A DNA stretch of 64,000 nt from Photobacterium leiognathi (GTDB taxonomy: Bacteria; Pseudomonadota; Gammaproteobacteria; Enterobacterales; Vibrionaceae), in the NCBI RefSeq assembly GCF_030685535.1, contig NZ_CP131601.1, positions 2,852,001 to 2,916,000 on the forward strand, in the 5' to 3' direction. The notes below the pieces were generated by a model. The model saw nothing but the letters and a program-made list of their open reading frames with translations, searched no databases and was not told the DNA's origin. The position numbers and the translations under genes are program-made. The first letter of the stretch is position 1, and every line of letters begins with the position of its first letter. Positions 9,620 through 19,618 of the stretch are shown here, piece by piece.

Positions 9620-10855
9620 TTGCAAACATATCTTGTTGGTGGTGCCGTTCGTGACACCTTATTAGGCCTAACAGTAACAGATAAGGACTGGGTTGTAGTC
9701 GGCGCAACACCAGAAATTATGCTAGCGGAAGGCTTTGAGCAAATCGGCAGTGATTTCCCTGTATTTTTACATCCAAAAACCAAACAAGAGCATGCACTTG
9801 CTCGTACGGAACGAAAGTCTGGTCATGGCTATACGGGATTTATTTGTTATTCCGCTCCTGATGTGACACTTGAGCAAGATCTATTGCGTCGCGATCTTAC
9901 CATTAATGCTATCGCACAAGCGCCTAATGGTGATCTCATCGATCCTTTCCATGGTCGGCAAGATATCACGGACAAAGTGCTACGCCATGTATCTCCAGCC
10001 TTTGCTGAAGATCCGCTTCGTGTATTACGCGTTGCCCGTTTTGCTGCGCGTTTTGCCCACCTAGGATTTACTGTCGCTCCTGAAACTATAGCACTTATGC
10101 AAGAAATGGTCGTTAGTGGAGAATTGGCAAGCCTAACTCCAGAGCGTGTCTGGAAAGAGTGGGAAAAATCATTATCAAGTGATGATCCACAAATGTTTCT
10201 GACCGTTCTTCGTCAGTGTGGCGCACTCGCGATTGTAATGCCTGAAATTGATGCGCTGTTTGGTGTCCCACAACCCGAAAAGTGGCACCCAGAAATCGAC
10301 TGTGGCATTCATACCCTACTGGTTGCGAAAAAAGCCGCTGAGCTCAGTACAGATAAAACGATCCGATTTGCCGCACAAGTGCACGATCTTGGTAAAGCAC
10401 TGTCGCCAAAAGACGATCTGCCACACCATACAATGCATTGTCGTGATGGTATCAAGCCAATCAAGGCGCTTTGCCAACGCTTACGTGTACCTAATGAATA
10501 TCGCGATCTCGCGCTATTAGTATGTGAGCAACACACCAAGATCCACCATGCCGAAGAAATGCGTGCCGATACTTTTATTAAAATTTTTGATCAAATCGAT
10601 GCATGGCGTAAACCTGAACGTGTTGCACAACTTGCAACGTGTTGTCGTGCTGATGCTCGCGGACGCACGCAATTTGAGCAAACACCATATCCACAGGCTG
10701 ATATCTTCCAAGCTGTATTTGCTATCGCCCAACAAGTGGATGTAAAAGCAATTGTTGCAGCAGGTTTTAAAGGTGCGGAGATCAGAGAGCAATTAGCCAC
10801 AAAACGTATAGAAGCAGTTGCTCTACATTTAAAAGCGACACGCCAAAGCAACTAA
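9620..10855 (+). CDS. cca: CCA-adding tRNA nucleotidyltransferase
   Basis: Adds or repairs the 3' CCA of tRNAs using CTP and ATP; cytoplasmic. The chosen start is TTG 9620, six bases after AAAGGAG. It gives [17 protein letters not shown], matching the family N-terminus, with catalytic carboxylates D21 and D23 (TDKDW). An upstream in-frame TTG at 9602 precedes the ribosome site and is unlikely. The HD phosphohydrolase pair H255-D256 (QVHDLGKA) is present, as in the E. coli enzyme, which has extra phosphatase and phosphodiesterase activity. Length is 411 residues against 412 in E. coli. It is convergent with uppP. Confidence 0.95.
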   Translation: MQTYLVGGAVRDTLLGLTVTDKDWVVVGATPEIMLAEGFEQIGSDFPVFLHPKTKQEHALARTERKSGHGYTGFICYSAPDVTLEQDLLRRDLTINAIAQAPNGDLIDPFHGRQDITDKVLRHVSPAFAEDPLRVLRVARFAARFAHLGFTVAPETIALMQEMVVSGELASLTPERVWKEWEKSLSSDDPQMFLTVLRQCGALAIVMPEIDALFGVPQPEKWHPEIDCGIHTLLVAKKAAELSTDKTIRFAAQVHDLGKALSPKDDLPHHTMHCRDGIKPIKALCQRLRVPNEYRDLALLVCEQHTKIHHAEEMRADTFIKIFDQIDAWRKPERVAQLATCCRADARGRTQFEQTPYPQADIFQAVFAIAQQVDVKAIVAAGFKGAEIREQLATKRIEAVALHLKATRQSN

Positions 10856-10883
10856 GTATTAGCTTTAAAATAAAAGACACAAA

Positions 10884-10908
10884 AAAAGCCGACTTGATGT
10901 CGGCTTTT
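10884..10908. terminator. Bidirectional terminator between cca and uppP
   Basis: AAAAGCCGAC and GTCGGCTTTT enclose a TTGAT loop between the two convergent genes. Confidence 0.9.
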
Positions 10909-10932
10909 CTGATCTTAAATAACGCGCTCTAA

Positions 10933-11736
10933 TTACTTAGACATCAAGAATAAGAACAATCCGATACCTAAGATCAAACGGTAGATCACAAATGGTGTCA
11001 TACCCAAACGTGTTACTAGCTTCAAGAATACATGAATACACGCATAAGCACTGATAAACGAAACAGCAATTCCAATGCTTAGATTACCGAAATCAATTGG
11101 ATCTGTGCCTGTCACCAACTTTAAACCAAGGTAACCACCAGCAAGCAGAATAATTGGGATCGACATTAAAAATGAAAAACGCGCAGCCGCTTCACGAGTA
11201 AAACCAAGATAAAGCGCCGCCGTCATGGTTGCACCTGAACGTGACGTCCCCGGAATGATCGCCGCCGCTTGTGCTAAGCCAATAAACAACGCACTTTTCC
11301 AATTAGCTTTATATTCATCATCGGTTTGCTTGGCACGTTTATCAACCCACCATAGCAACAAGCCGAAGATAATCGTGGTACATGCAATCACCCATGCTGA
11401 GCGCAAATACATTTCGATAAAATCTTTCATCACTAGACCGAAAATACAGGCTGGGATCGTTGCTATTACGATCATCCATGCTAATTTCGATTCAGCACTG
11501 TGCTCACGCTTAAAAATGGAATTTAGCCATGCACTGAGTAACGCCACAACTTCTTTGCGGAAATAAAGAATAACCGCCATTAAAGTACCGACGTGAACAG
11601 CCACATCAAACGCTAAACCTTGATCCGGCCAACCTAAGATCTCAGAAGGTAAAATAAGATGAGCAGAGCTCGATACAGGGAGGAATTCTGTTAACCCTTG
11701 AATAAGTGCCAACATGAATGCTTCAAAATGACTCAT
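10933..11736 (-). CDS. uppP: Undecaprenyl-diphosphatase (BacA family)
   Basis: Inner-membrane enzyme that dephosphorylates undecaprenyl pyrophosphate, recycling the lipid carrier for peptidoglycan and other envelope polymers; associated with bacitracin tolerance. The 267-residue polytopic protein has both family motifs: the Glu-rich [17 protein letters not shown] at about residues 14-30 and the Ser/Arg motif [17 protein letters not shown] around 161-177. The gene sits downstream of folB-folK on the same strand with a 57-base gap holding an inverted repeat. Confidence 0.96.
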   Translation of the reverse strand: MSHFEAFMLALIQGLTEFLPVSSSAHLILPSEILGWPDQGLAFDVAVHVGTLMAVILYFRKEVVALLSAWLNSIFKREHSAESKLAWMIVIATIPACIFGLVMKDFIEMYLRSAWVIACTTIIFGLLLWWVDKRAKQTDDEYKANWKSALFIGLAQAAAIIPGTSRSGATMTAALYLGFTREAAARFSFLMSIPIILLAGGYLGLKLVTGTDPIDFGNLSIGIAVSFISAYACIHVFLKLVTRLGMTPFVIYRLILGIGLFLFLMSK

Positions 11737-11762
11737 TAATTGTCCTTAATTTACAACACAAA

Positions 11763-11792
11763 CATCATAGTTAGTACCAACTTACTATGATG
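11763..11792. repeat. Inverted repeat between folK and uppP
   Basis: A 9-bp perfect inverted repeat, CATCATAGT and ACTATGATG, with a 12-nt loop fills most of the folK-uppP gap. No strong T run follows on the minus strand, so it is either a weak terminator or an mRNA-stabilising hairpin. Confidence 0.5.
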
Positions 11793-11793
11793 A

Positions 11794-12276
11794 TTAAATG
11801 ACAAACTCAACAGGCCATAACTCCTGCTGTTGAGAAAAATTGTGCCAAAGTTGAGCTAGCGTTTGTGTCTCTTTGGGGATCACAAGTTCAGGGCTCAACT
11901 CACTTAACGGCCATAACACAAAAGCAAAACGGTAAATATCCGAGCGTGGTAACACTGGTAATTCAGTACTTACCACATCACCATATAAGAGCAAATCAAG
12001 ATCGATAGTACGACTTTGATTCTTTACAGCATGCTCTGGGCGACCTAGCTGACGTTCAATCTTTTTTAACTGAGCTTGCAATGCAGTAAGAGGCAACAAG
12101 GTTTGGATCTCAATTACCGCATTAAAAAAGTTATCGCCACTAAATCCGACAGGTTCAGCTTCAAATACCCGTGACATTCGCCACTGACTTGCCAGTTTTT
12201 TTACTGCATCTAAACCAGCTTTTAAGTGATACTCACGCTCAATATTCGTTCCAATACTGATATACGCAGTGATCAC
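11794..12276 (-). CDS. folK: HPPK, 6-hydroxymethyl-dihydropterin pyrophosphokinase
   Basis: Transfers pyrophosphate from ATP to 6-hydroxymethyl-7,8-dihydropterin in folate synthesis; cytoplasmic. At 160 residues it is close to the E. coli length of 159. The N-terminal strand and loop (AYISIGTNIEREYHLKAGL) and the family signature NQSRTIDLDLLLYGD (about 102-116) with the Mg-binding Asp pair are present. It overlaps folB by four bases (ATGA), so the two consecutive pathway steps are translationally coupled. The E. coli folK lies elsewhere, with pcnB, so this arrangement differs from E. coli. Confidence 0.93.
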   Translation of the reverse strand: MITAYISIGTNIEREYHLKAGLDAVKKLASQWRMSRVFEAEPVGFSGDNFFNAVIEIQTLLPLTALQAQLKKIERQLGRPEHAVKNQSRTIDLDLLLYGDVVSTELPVLPRSDIYRFAFVLWPLSELSPELVIPKETQTLAQLWHNFSQQQELWPVEFVI

Positions 12277-12626
12277 TTACTGCCTCGCTCAATTTGCACG
12301 CCCACACCACGAGCATTCACAACAGCACCAGGTTTTGTTACTCGCACTTTCACCCATGGCACATTGAAATCTGTCATGATCAAGCTCGCCACTTCTTCAG
12401 CTACACGCTCAACCAATAAAAAACGCCCTTGTTCAATCAGGTTTGTGACTGCGGTACTGACCGTTGAATAGTCCAACGCCAACATCACATCATCGTTATT
12501 AGCGGCAGGACGATTGTCATGTGCCATTTCCAAATCAAGCACAAGTTTTTGCTTAATTTCCTGCTCCCAGTCATACACCCCAATAGTGGCAATGACTTCT
12601 AATTGTTCGATAAATACCGTATCCAT
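12273..12626 (-). CDS. folB: Dihydroneopterin aldolase
   Basis: Converts 7,8-dihydroneopterin to 6-hydroxymethyl-dihydropterin and glycolaldehyde, the step before FolK. The 117 residues begin MDTVFIEQLEVIATIGVYDWEQ, with the family's conserved I/V-G-V-x-x-W-E segment; the central YSTVSTAV and the C-terminal VKVRVTKPGAV are also typical. First gene of folB-folK on the minus strand, divergent from plsY as folB/plsY(ygiH) are in E. coli. Confidence 0.94.
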   Translation of the reverse strand: MDTVFIEQLEVIATIGVYDWEQEIKQKLVLDLEMAHDNRPAANNDDVMLALDYSTVSTAVTNLIEQGRFLLVERVAEEVASLIMTDFNVPWVKVRVTKPGAVVNARGVGVQIERGSK

Positions 12627-12874
12627 GCTAAATCGCTAATTTTGTTAGAGGTCGGATACCCAATATCGGCAAAAACGCGTATTATCAGGTAGTATTCGTT
12701 AACATGTATATTGCTAATAAGTATGCAACATTACCAATGTTAACTTGGGCTGGGACTATACCACAGCCATGAACGAGTCAAAATTTCTAACCAGTAATAT
12801 TGACTCAGATAAGATCCAGTTAACATTTCAATTCATGTTGTACTGGCACTTACCCTAGATATTCGGAATAGTAA

Positions 12875-13486
12875 ATGACGCCATTAGCGCTACTGATGAT
12901 CATTGCCGCCTACCTACTAGGCTCTATTTCTAGTGCCGTACTCATTTCACGGCTATATCGCCTTCCCGATCCTAGAAAAAGTGGCTCTGGTAACCCTGGT
13001 GCGACAAACGTCCTTCGATTAGGAGGGAAAAGTGCGGCTGCCATGGTATTAGTTGCGGATATTTTAAAAGGCATGCTACCAGTTTGGATCAGCTACTTTT
13101 TGGGTATAAATCCGTTCCTATTAGGGATCATTGGTATTGCAGCCTGTTTAGGCCACATCTATCCACTGTTTTTTCACTTCCAAGGCGGAAAAGGCGTAGC
13201 AACCGCGTTAGGCGCACTTGCTCCCATTGGCTGGGATTTGAGTGGTATGCTGATTGGTACGTGGATCATTGCCCTGGCTGTCACAGGCTATTCTTCGGCC
13301 GCTTCTTTAATTGCAGCATTATCAGCACCAATGCTGACATGGTTAGTCAAACCAGAATACACCATGCCCGTTTCCATGCTCTCGTGTTTGATAATTTTCC
13401 GTCATCACGAAAATATCCGTCGCTTACTCGATGGTGAAGAAACCAAGATTTGGGACAAATTCGCTAAGAAAAATTCAAATTCTTAA
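12875..13486 (+). CDS. plsY: Acyl-phosphate:glycerol-3-phosphate acyltransferase PlsY
   Basis: Inner-membrane enzyme that acylates glycerol-3-phosphate at position 1 using acyl-phosphate, opening phospholipid synthesis. The 203-residue protein has about five hydrophobic segments. Family motifs are [15 protein letters not shown] (about 37-51) and [11 protein letters not shown] (about 104-114). A single-gene unit with its own terminator, convergent with tsaD. Confidence 0.95.
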   Translation: MTPLALLMIIAAYLLGSISSAVLISRLYRLPDPRKSGSGNPGATNVLRLGGKSAAAMVLVADILKGMLPVWISYFLGINPFLLGIIGIAACLGHIYPLFFHFQGGKGVATALGALAPIGWDLSGMLIGTWIIALAVTGYSSAASLIAALSAPMLTWLVKPEYTMPVSMLSCLIIFRHHENIRRLLDGEETKIWDKFAKKNSNS

Positions 13487-13493
13487 GACAATA

Positions 13494-13521
13494 AAAAAGC
13501 GAGGTGATCACCTCGCTTTTT
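13494..13521. terminator. Bidirectional terminator between plsY and tsaD
   Basis: Near-perfect palindrome centred on GAGGTGATCACCTC with A and T runs on the two sides; serves both convergent genes. Confidence 0.88.
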
Positions 13522-13543
13522 GCTATCAGCCTTACGACAACAC

Positions 13544-14563
13544 TTATTCTGCAATCGGTTTTAGCTGATCGATAGGCCAACGAGGATAAGCTTTCACACC
13601 TAAATCCATCGTTTCTTTATTTTTCAAACGCTGCATCCCCGCATAAGCGATCATCGCACCGTTATCTGTACAAAATTCTGTACGAGGGTAGAAAACTTCC
13701 CCCTTTAGGTTTTTCATCATGCTTTCAAGCTCTTGACGCAAGTACTTATTAGCACTTACACCGCCTGCAATAACCAAGCGCTTCAAACCTGTTTGCTTTA
13801 GAGCACGCTTACATTTAATGGCAAGTGTATCAACTACCGCTTCTTGGAATGCAAAAGCAATGTCAGCACGAGTTTGATCATCATCATCGTTGTCACGAAT
13901 CGTATTGGCAGCAAAAGTTTTCAAACCTGAAAAACTGAAATCAAGACCTGGGCGATCTGTCATTGGACGTGGGAACTTAAAGCGACCAGGTGTGCCCTTA
14001 TCTGCCATTTTAGACAGCAGTGGACCACCAGGGTAATCTAATCCCATCATCTTAGCCGTCTTATCAAAAGCTTCACCTGCCGCATCATCAATTGATTCGC
14101 CAAGGATTTGATACTCACCGATCCCTTTCACTTCAACCATCATGGTATGACCGCCAGAAACTAGCAGTGCGACAAATGGAAACTCAGGCGCGTTATCTTC
14201 AAGCATTGGCGCTAACAAGTGACCTTCCATATGGTGAACGGCAACAGCAGGCAAATCCCACGCATACGCAAGGCTACGACCAATGGTTGCACCCACTAAT
14301 AATGCACCCACAAGACCTGGGCCTGCGGTGTAAGCCACACCATCAAGATCTTCATGTGTCATACCAGCCGATGCTAGTGCAGCTTTGATCAATGGGATTG
14401 TTTTCTTCACGTGGTCACGAGATGCCAACTCAGGCACCACACCACCGTAATCAGCATGCAACTTTACTTGGCTGTAAAGTTCATGTGCCAAGAGACCTTT
14501 TTCATCATCGAAAATAGCTACGCCTGTCTCATCACAGGAAGTCTCGATGCCCAGTATACGCAT
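13544..14563 (-). CDS. tsaD: tRNA N6-threonylcarbamoyladenosine transferase TsaD
   Basis: Catalytic component of the t6A37 machinery for ANN-decoding tRNAs, working with TsaB, TsaC and TsaE; cytoplasmic. The 339-residue protein begins [17 protein letters not shown]. It carries the metal-binding HxxxH (H111-M-E-G-H115) and the ASKH-fold nucleotide loops ([21 protein letters not shown]). It is divergent from rpsU across a 248-base gap, as in E. coli (ygjD/rpsU). Confidence 0.96.
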   Translation of the reverse strand: MRILGIETSCDETGVAIFDDEKGLLAHELYSQVKLHADYGGVVPELASRDHVKKTIPLIKAALASAGMTHEDLDGVAYTAGPGLVGALLVGATIGRSLAYAWDLPAVAVHHMEGHLLAPMLEDNAPEFPFVALLVSGGHTMMVEVKGIGEYQILGESIDDAAGEAFDKTAKMMGLDYPGGPLLSKMADKGTPGRFKFPRPMTDRPGLDFSFSGLKTFAANTIRDNDDDDQTRADIAFAFQEAVVDTLAIKCKRALKQTGLKRLVIAGGVSANKYLRQELESMMKNLKGEVFYPRTEFCTDNGAMIAYAGMQRLKNKETMDLGVKAYPRWPIDQLKPIAE

Positions 14564-14710
14564 AACAACCTCTATACTATTAGGGGGATCAAATGAAAAA
14601 TCGGTATGGTTTCAATAACAACCGATCACTCAAATACGGTTAGGAAGTACTAATTAAGGGGCATGTTACCGTTGTTGACAGAAATTAACCAGTTCATAGA
14701 CGCAGAATGC

Positions 14711-14740
14711 TTTACAAATGCCCCTAGATCAGATTAGAAT
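14711..14740 (+). promoter_or_regulatory. Likely sigma70 promoter of the rpsU operon
   Basis: TTTACA (14711-14716), an 18-base spacer and TAGAAT (14735-14740), about 70 bases upstream of rpsU. A further TTGACA at 14675 lacks a well-placed -10. Confidence 0.55.
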
Positions 14741-14758
14741 TTCGCACCATTTTTAATC

Positions 14759-14780
14759 AGCTGACACTTTGACGTCAGCT
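14759..14780 (+). other. Hairpin in the rpsU 5' leader
   Basis: A 7-bp perfect stem, AGCTGAC and GTCAGCT, with an 8-nt loop, 31 bases before the rpsU start. It lacks a T run, so it is not a terminator. A role in autoregulation by S21 or in transcript stability is only a possibility. Confidence 0.45.
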
Positions 14781-14811
14781 TTAAACCGAATCACTCTGAG
14801 GTGAGTATTAC

Positions 14812-15027
14812 ATGCCAGTAATCAAAGTACGTGAAAACGAACCGTTTGACGTAGCACTACGTCGTTTCAAGCGCTCTTGCGAAAAAGCAGGTATCCTTTC
14901 TGAAGTTCGTCGTCGTGAGCACTTCGAAAAGCCAACTACTGTACGTAAGCGCGCTAAAGCAGCGGCAGTTAAGCGTCACCTGAAGAAATTGGCTCGCGAA
15001 AACGCGCGTCGCGTTCGTCTGTACTAA
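14812..15027 (+). CDS. rpsU: 30S ribosomal protein S21
   Basis: Small basic ribosomal protein near the mRNA exit channel of the 30S subunit, needed for efficient initiation. The 71-residue sequence ([20 protein letters not shown] to ARRVRLY) is nearly identical to E. coli S21. A GAGGTGAG ribosome site precedes the ATG. First gene of the macromolecular-synthesis operon rpsU-yqeY-dnaG-rpoD, linking translation, replication and transcription initiation. Confidence 0.98.
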   Translation: MPVIKVRENEPFDVALRRFKRSCEKAGILSEVRRREHFEKPTTVRKRAKAAAVKRHLKKLARENARRVRLY

Positions 15028-15057
15028 TCTTACGATTAAAAACAGAAGGATCGCGTA

Positions 15058-15501
15058 ATGACTCTAATTGAACGTCTTAAAGACGAACAAAAAGCGGCGA
15101 TGAAGGCGAAGGATAAACCTCGTCTTGGCGCTATCCGTTTAGCGCTTTCAGCAATTAAACAGCGTGAAGTTGACGAGAAGATCACTCTTAACGACGACGA
15201 CGTGTTGGCTGTATTGACTAAAATGGTAAAGCAACGTCGTGACTCTGTAGCTCAATACGAAGCTGCAGGCCGTCAAGACTTAGCTGATGTTGAGCACGCT
15301 GAAATCAGTGTTCTAGCCGAGTTTATGCCTCAACCACTAACTGAAGAAGAAATTTCTGCGTTAATGGATGAAGCTATCGCTGCGACTGGTGCTGCTAGCA
15401 TGCAAGACATGGGCAAAGTAATGGGCGTACTGAAACCGCAAATTCAGGGTCGTGCCGATATGGGGATTGTTAGCAAGTTAGTGAAAACTAAACTAGGTTA
15501 A
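15058..15501 (+). CDS. yqeY: YqeY-like GatB/YqeY domain protein
   Basis: A 147-residue helical protein of the GatB/YqeY family, resembling the tRNA-binding tail of the amidotransferase subunit GatB but as a stand-alone domain. Recognisable segments are MTLIERLKDEQKAAMKAKDK, LVTKMVKQRRDSVAQYEAAG-like text near 54-75, and the C-terminal GKVMGVLKPQIQGRADMGIV. It lies 30 bases after rpsU and before a leaky-type terminator. E. coli lacks this gene in its rpsU-dnaG-rpoD operon. The molecular role is unknown. Confidence 0.93.
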   Translation: MTLIERLKDEQKAAMKAKDKPRLGAIRLALSAIKQREVDEKITLNDDDVLAVLTKMVKQRRDSVAQYEAAGRQDLADVEHAEISVLAEFMPQPLTEEEISALMDEAIAATGAASMQDMGKVMGVLKPQIQGRADMGIVSKLVKTKLG

Positions 15502-15519
15502 TCACTCTCCTATTCAGCG

Positions 15520-15557
15520 ACAAGCCGTGCTATCCTTTTGGGGATGCGCGGCTTGTT
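15520..15557 (+). terminator. Internal (probably leaky) terminator upstream of dnaG
   Basis: A long stem, ACAAGCCGTGC... with ...GCGCGGCTTGT, is followed by a short imperfect T-rich tail (TTGTTTGT). It corresponds in position to the known E. coli terminator between rpsU and dnaG, which limits dnaG transcription. Confidence 0.75.
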
Positions 15558-15635
15558 TGTATCTGACCGTCTCAGAGCACACAACCCTTCTAATTCTTAT
15601 CTTCATTATTCTACTATCAGGTTATTTGCTTTCTT

Positions 15636-17396
15636 ATGGCAGGAAAAATCCCTCGCTCATTTATTGATGATCTCATTTCTCGACATGACATTGTCGATGT
15701 CATTGATGCGCGAGTGAAACTCAAAAAACAAGGTAAGAACTTCGGCGCTTGCTGCCCTTTCCATAATGAAAAAACACCGTCATTCTCAGTTAGCCAAGAA
15801 AAACAGTTTTATCACTGCTTTGGTTGTGGTGTGCACGGTAATGTACTTGATTTTGTGATGGAGTTTGATCGCCTTGATTTTGTTGATGCGATTGAAGAGC
15901 TTGCTTCACAGTTGGGCTTAGAAGTCCCACGTGAAAACGATGGTAATAATACTCATCGTGGTCCAAAAGCTGCTGATAAACGGAATTACTATGAATTAAT
16001 GGGCCAAGTATCGCAATTCTATCAGTCACAGCTTCGCACTAAAGAAGGTGAGATTGCGGTCGATTACCTAAAAGGTCGTGGCTTATCAGGCGAAATTGTT
16101 AAGAAATTCTCTATTGGCTTTATTCCCGATCAATGGGATATGGTCCGCAGCCGATTTGGCAGAGATAATGAATCGCAAAAAGCACTTGTGAACACAGGTA
16201 TGCTGATCGAAAACGACAATGGTCGTCGTTACGATCGCTTCCGTGGCCGAGTGATGTTTCCGATTCATGATCGTCGAGGCCGAGTCATTGGTTTTGGTGG
16301 GCGTGTCATCGGTGATGGCACCCCGAAATACCTCAACTCCCCCGAAACAGATATTTTCCATAAAGGCCGTGAGCTTTACGGCTTATATGAAGTCCTACAA
16401 ACTTACCGTGAACCAGAAAAAATCATGGTGGTTGAAGGCTATATGGATGTAGTGGCTTTGGCGCAATTTGGTGTTGATTACGCTGTTGCCTCATTGGGCA
16501 CATCGACAACAAGCGATCACATCCAAAGTTTGTTTCGTCAAACCAGCACCGTCGTGTGTTGTTACGACGGCGATAGAGCTGGACGAGATGCTGCATGGCG
16601 CGCAATGGAACAAGCACTGCCCTACTTAACAGATGGTCGTCAGCTAAAATTTATGTTTCTGCCTGATGGCGAAGATCCTGATTCTTGTATTCGCGCAGAA
16701 GGCAAAGACGCCTTTGAGCTTCGCGTTGACCAAGCAATGCCGTTATCAGAGTTTCTGTTTAATAGCCTCATGCTACAAGTTGACACCACGAGTCGTGAAG
16801 GCAAGGCTAAACTCAGTACACTAGCCGTACCTCTGATAGATAAAGTCCCGGGCGGTACGCTAAGGCTATACTTACGTGAACTGCTTGGCAAAAATTTAGG
16901 CTTACCTGACGAAGCTCAGCTACAACAACTAATATCAATGCATGGCAAAGAATCTAAGCCTGTAGGCCAAGTGCAAATTAAACGTACGCCTATGCGTGAA
17001 GTCATTGCCTTGCTGATCCAACATCCAAACTTTGTCACTCAACTCGAATTTGATATGAGTGCATTTGATAATATTGAATTATCAGGCTTAAATTTATTGC
17101 TATCGATAGTTGATAAATGCCGAAATAACCCCAATATCAGCACTGGACAGCTTTTAGAGCACTGGCGCGGCACCAAAAACGAAGCCATGATGGCAAAACT
17201 CGCTGCGTGGGAGTTACCGTTGTCGAAAGATGAAGACAACAGCTTAGATGTATTTTTAGACGCAATGGACAAAATTATTGATCAGTGCGTCGAACAACAA
17301 ATTGAACAGTTGCAGACTAAATCAAGAACAATCGGCTTATCAGTCGATGAAAAGCAGGATTTACAGCTTTTATTGCTGAACCTGGCTAGTAAGTAG
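15636..17396 (+). CDS. dnaG: DNA primase
   Basis: Synthesises RNA primers for replication, recruited by the DnaB helicase. In order: zinc-binding domain with C40, H43, C61 and C64 (CPFHNEKTPSF and HCFGCG), the same positions as E. coli; RNA polymerase core with TOPRIM motifs (MVVEGYMDVVAL and CYDGDRAGRDAA); C-terminal helicase-interaction domain (about 440-586). 586 residues against 581 in E. coli. Only a weak ribosome site (CAGG, over 10 bases away) precedes the ATG. Together with the upstream terminator this should keep primase scarce, as known for E. coli. Confidence 0.97.
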   Translation: MAGKIPRSFIDDLISRHDIVDVIDARVKLKKQGKNFGACCPFHNEKTPSFSVSQEKQFYHCFGCGVHGNVLDFVMEFDRLDFVDAIEELASQLGLEVPRENDGNNTHRGPKAADKRNYYELMGQVSQFYQSQLRTKEGEIAVDYLKGRGLSGEIVKKFSIGFIPDQWDMVRSRFGRDNESQKALVNTGMLIENDNGRRYDRFRGRVMFPIHDRRGRVIGFGGRVIGDGTPKYLNSPETDIFHKGRELYGLYEVLQTYREPEKIMVVEGYMDVVALAQFGVDYAVASLGTSTTSDHIQSLFRQTSTVVCCYDGDRAGRDAAWRAMEQALPYLTDGRQLKFMFLPDGEDPDSCIRAEGKDAFELRVDQAMPLSEFLFNSLMLQVDTTSREGKAKLSTLAVPLIDKVPGGTLRLYLRELLGKNLGLPDEAQLQQLISMHGKESKPVGQVQIKRTPMREVIALLIQHPNFVTQLEFDMSAFDNIELSGLNLLLSIVDKCRNNPNISTGQLLEHWRGTKNEAMMAKLAAWELPLSKDEDNSLDVFLDAMDKIIDQCVEQQIEQLQTKSRTIGLSVDEKQDLQLLLLNLASK

Positions 17397-17481
17397 TCAA
17401 CAATTAAGAAATTTGTTATAATGACTGGTTTGCAACTCTGCATACTAAATTATCACTCAGACCCGAAGTTGGATACCGTCT

Positions 17482-19332
17482 ATGGAGCAAAATCCGCAGT
17501 CACAGCTAAAGTTACTTGTTGCGAAAGGCAAGGAACAAGGCTATCTGACCTACGCCGAAGTAAATGACCACCTACCAGAAGACATTGTAGATTCTGATCA
17601 GGTTGAAGACATTATTCAAATGATTAATGACATGGGTATCAAGGTAGTTGAAACAGCACCTGATGCCGATGAACTCATGATGACTGAAGATAATGCCGAC
17701 GAAGACGCCATTGAAGCTGCGGCGCAAGCATTATCAAGCGTAGAAAGCGAGATCGGCCGCACGACAGACCCAGTACGTATGTACATGCGTGAAATGGGTA
17801 CGGTTGAACTACTTACTCGCGAAGGCGAAATTGATATCGCAAAACGCATTGAAGATGGTATCAACCAAGTTCAATGTTCAGTCGCTGAATACCCTTCTGC
17901 GATCGCTCACCTACTTGAGCAGTTCGACAAAGTAGAAGCTGATGAGCTTCGTATCACTGATATTATTTCAGGCTTTGTTGATCCAAACGAAGAAGCAACA
18001 GCAGCACCAACAGCAACACACATTGGTTCAGAGCTAAGCGAAACTGATCTTGAAGACGAAGATAAAGATCTTGAAGATGACGACGATGAAGACGCAGATT
18101 CAGAAAATGAAGATGACGGCAGCATCGATCCGGAGCTTGCGCGTGAAAAGTTCTTAGAGCTTCGTAACGCTTACGACAAAATGGCGCTAGCTATTGATAC
18201 TAATGGTCGCCAAGACAAGCAAACTGAAATTGCTGTTGAAGAGCTATCAGAAGTATTCAAACAGTTCCGTCTAATCCCTAAACAGTTTGATCGCTTAGTT
18301 AGCTCACTACGTGACGCGATGGATAAAGTTCGCACTAACGAACGTCTTATCATGCGCATGTGTGTAGATAACAGCAAAATGCCTAAAAAGACCTTCGTTA
18401 CACTATTTGCAGGTAACGAAGCGAACCAAGATTGGATTGATGAAGCACTAAATTCTGGCAAACCATATGCAGAGCGCCTAAAAACGTACGAAGAAGACCT
18501 TCGTCGTTCAGCAATTAAACTGCGCATGCTAGAAGAAGAAACAGGTCTTTCAATCGAGCGTATTAAAGACATCAGCCGTCGCATGTCTATCGGTGAAGCA
18601 AAAGCACGCCGTGCGAAGAAAGAGATGGTTGAAGCAAACTTACGTCTGGTTATTTCTATCGCTAAGAAATACACCAACCGTGGTCTACAGTTCTTGGATC
18701 TAATCCAAGAAGGTAACATTGGTTTGATGAAGGCGGTTGATAAGTTTGAATACCGTCGTGGTTACAAGTTCTCAACTTACGCTACATGGTGGATCCGTCA
18801 GGCGATCACTCGTTCAATCGCCGATCAGGCACGTACAATTCGTATCCCTGTTCACATGATTGAAACGATCAACAAACTGAACCGTATCTCTCGTCAGATG
18901 CTTCAGGAAATGGGTCGTGAGCCGTTACCGGAAGAATTAGCTGAACGCATGCAAATGCCGGAAGACAAGATCCGTAAAGTATTGAAGATTGCTAAAGAGC
19001 CAATCTCAATGGAAACACCAATTGGTGATGATGAAGATTCACATCTAGGTGACTTCATTGAAGATACAACACTTCAATTACCAATGGATGCGGCAACAGC
19101 AACTAACCTACGTGCAGCAACAAACGATGTACTTGCAGGCTTAACACCACGTGAAGCGAAAGTTCTACGTATGCGTTTCGGTATTGATATGAATACTGAC
19201 CACACGTTAGAAGAAGTAGGTAAACAGTTTGATGTAACGCGTGAGCGTATTCGTCAGATCGAAGCAAAAGCGTTACGTAAGCTTCGCCACCCAAGTCGTT
19301 CAGATGTACTACGTAGTTTCCTAGACGAGTAA
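17482..19332 (+). CDS. rpoD: RNA polymerase sigma-70 factor
   Basis: Primary housekeeping sigma factor. Region 1.1 is at about 1-80, with region 1.2 near 95-130 ([21 protein letters not shown]). A non-conserved acidic insert lies near 180-220 (a run rich in D and E). Regions 2.1-2.4 include [20 protein letters not shown] (about 428-447). Regions 3 and 4 follow, ending in the helix-turn-helix [20 protein letters not shown]. 616 residues against 613 in E. coli. Last gene of the operon, 85 bases after dnaG, with a strong terminator. Confidence 0.98.
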   Translation: MEQNPQSQLKLLVAKGKEQGYLTYAEVNDHLPEDIVDSDQVEDIIQMINDMGIKVVETAPDADELMMTEDNADEDAIEAAAQALSSVESEIGRTTDPVRMYMREMGTVELLTREGEIDIAKRIEDGINQVQCSVAEYPSAIAHLLEQFDKVEADELRITDIISGFVDPNEEATAAPTATHIGSELSETDLEDEDKDLEDDDDEDADSENEDDGSIDPELAREKFLELRNAYDKMALAIDTNGRQDKQTEIAVEELSEVFKQFRLIPKQFDRLVSSLRDAMDKVRTNERLIMRMCVDNSKMPKKTFVTLFAGNEANQDWIDEALNSGKPYAERLKTYEEDLRRSAIKLRMLEEETGLSIERIKDISRRMSIGEAKARRAKKEMVEANLRLVISIAKKYTNRGLQFLDLIQEGNIGLMKAVDKFEYRRGYKFSTYATWWIRQAITRSIADQARTIRIPVHMIETINKLNRISRQMLQEMGREPLPEELAERMQMPEDKIRKVLKIAKEPISMETPIGDDEDSHLGDFIEDTTLQLPMDAATATNLRAATNDVLAGLTPREAKVLRMRFGIDMNTDHTLEEVGKQFDVTRERIRQIEAKALRKLRHPSRSDVLRSFLDE

Positions 19333-19345
19333 TCGAGAACGATAT

Positions 19346-19376
19346 AAAAAAGCGAGCTTAGTGCTCGCTTTTTTTA
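19346..19376 (+). terminator. Intrinsic terminator of rpoD
   Basis: AAAAAAGCGAGC and GCTCGCTTTTTTT with a 5-nt loop, 14 bases after the rpoD stop. Confidence 0.93.
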
Positions 19377-19494
19377 AATCTAAAACTCGACGCATAGTAA
19401 CCGCTAAGTAAATACAGCTTTGTTTTCTTCAGTTTAGACTTGCTTTAATTATTCTAACTGTTGAAAAAGCAAACAAAATCCAAACCTTAATCGC

Positions 19495-19523
19495 TAGACA
19501 AGGGCAAAGCCATCCCCTATAAT
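19495..19523 (+). promoter_or_regulatory. Promoter of the tRNA-Ile2 gene
   Basis: TAGACA (19495-19500), a 17-base spacer and a perfect TATAAT (19518-19523). The start region that follows is GC-rich (TTGCCCC), the kind of discriminator seen at stringently controlled stable-RNA promoters. Confidence 0.8.
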
Positions 19524-19535
19524 TTGCCCCATATT

Positions 19536-19611
19536 GGCCCCTTAGCTCAGTGGTTAGAGCAGGCGACTCATAATCGCTTGGTCCCCAGTTCAAGTCTGGG
19601 AGGGGCCACCA
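19536..19611 (+). tRNA. ileX: tRNA-Ile2 (anticodon CAT, lysidine-modified type)
   Basis: A 76-nt cloverleaf with encoded CCA. The acceptor stem is GGCCCCT/AGGGGCC, the D arm GCTC/GAGC, the anticodon stem GGCGA/TCGCT with loop CTCATAA, and the T arm CCCAG/CTGGG. The anticodon CAT is at 19569-19571. The body is nearly identical to E. coli ileX rather than to elongator or initiator tRNA-Met. TilS would therefore be expected to convert C34 to lysidine so that it reads AUA. It also follows the rpoD region in E. coli. Confidence 0.93.
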
Positions 19612-19618
19612 AATACAG

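Noticed and set aside
11225..11566. 113-codon plus-strand ORF
   Set aside because: Lies fully antisense within uppP, whose motifs are intact; no ribosome site.
18171..18719. 182-codon ORF antisense to rpoD
   Set aside because: Shadow of the biased codon use of rpoD; Ser/Arg-rich low-complexity product with no ribosome site.
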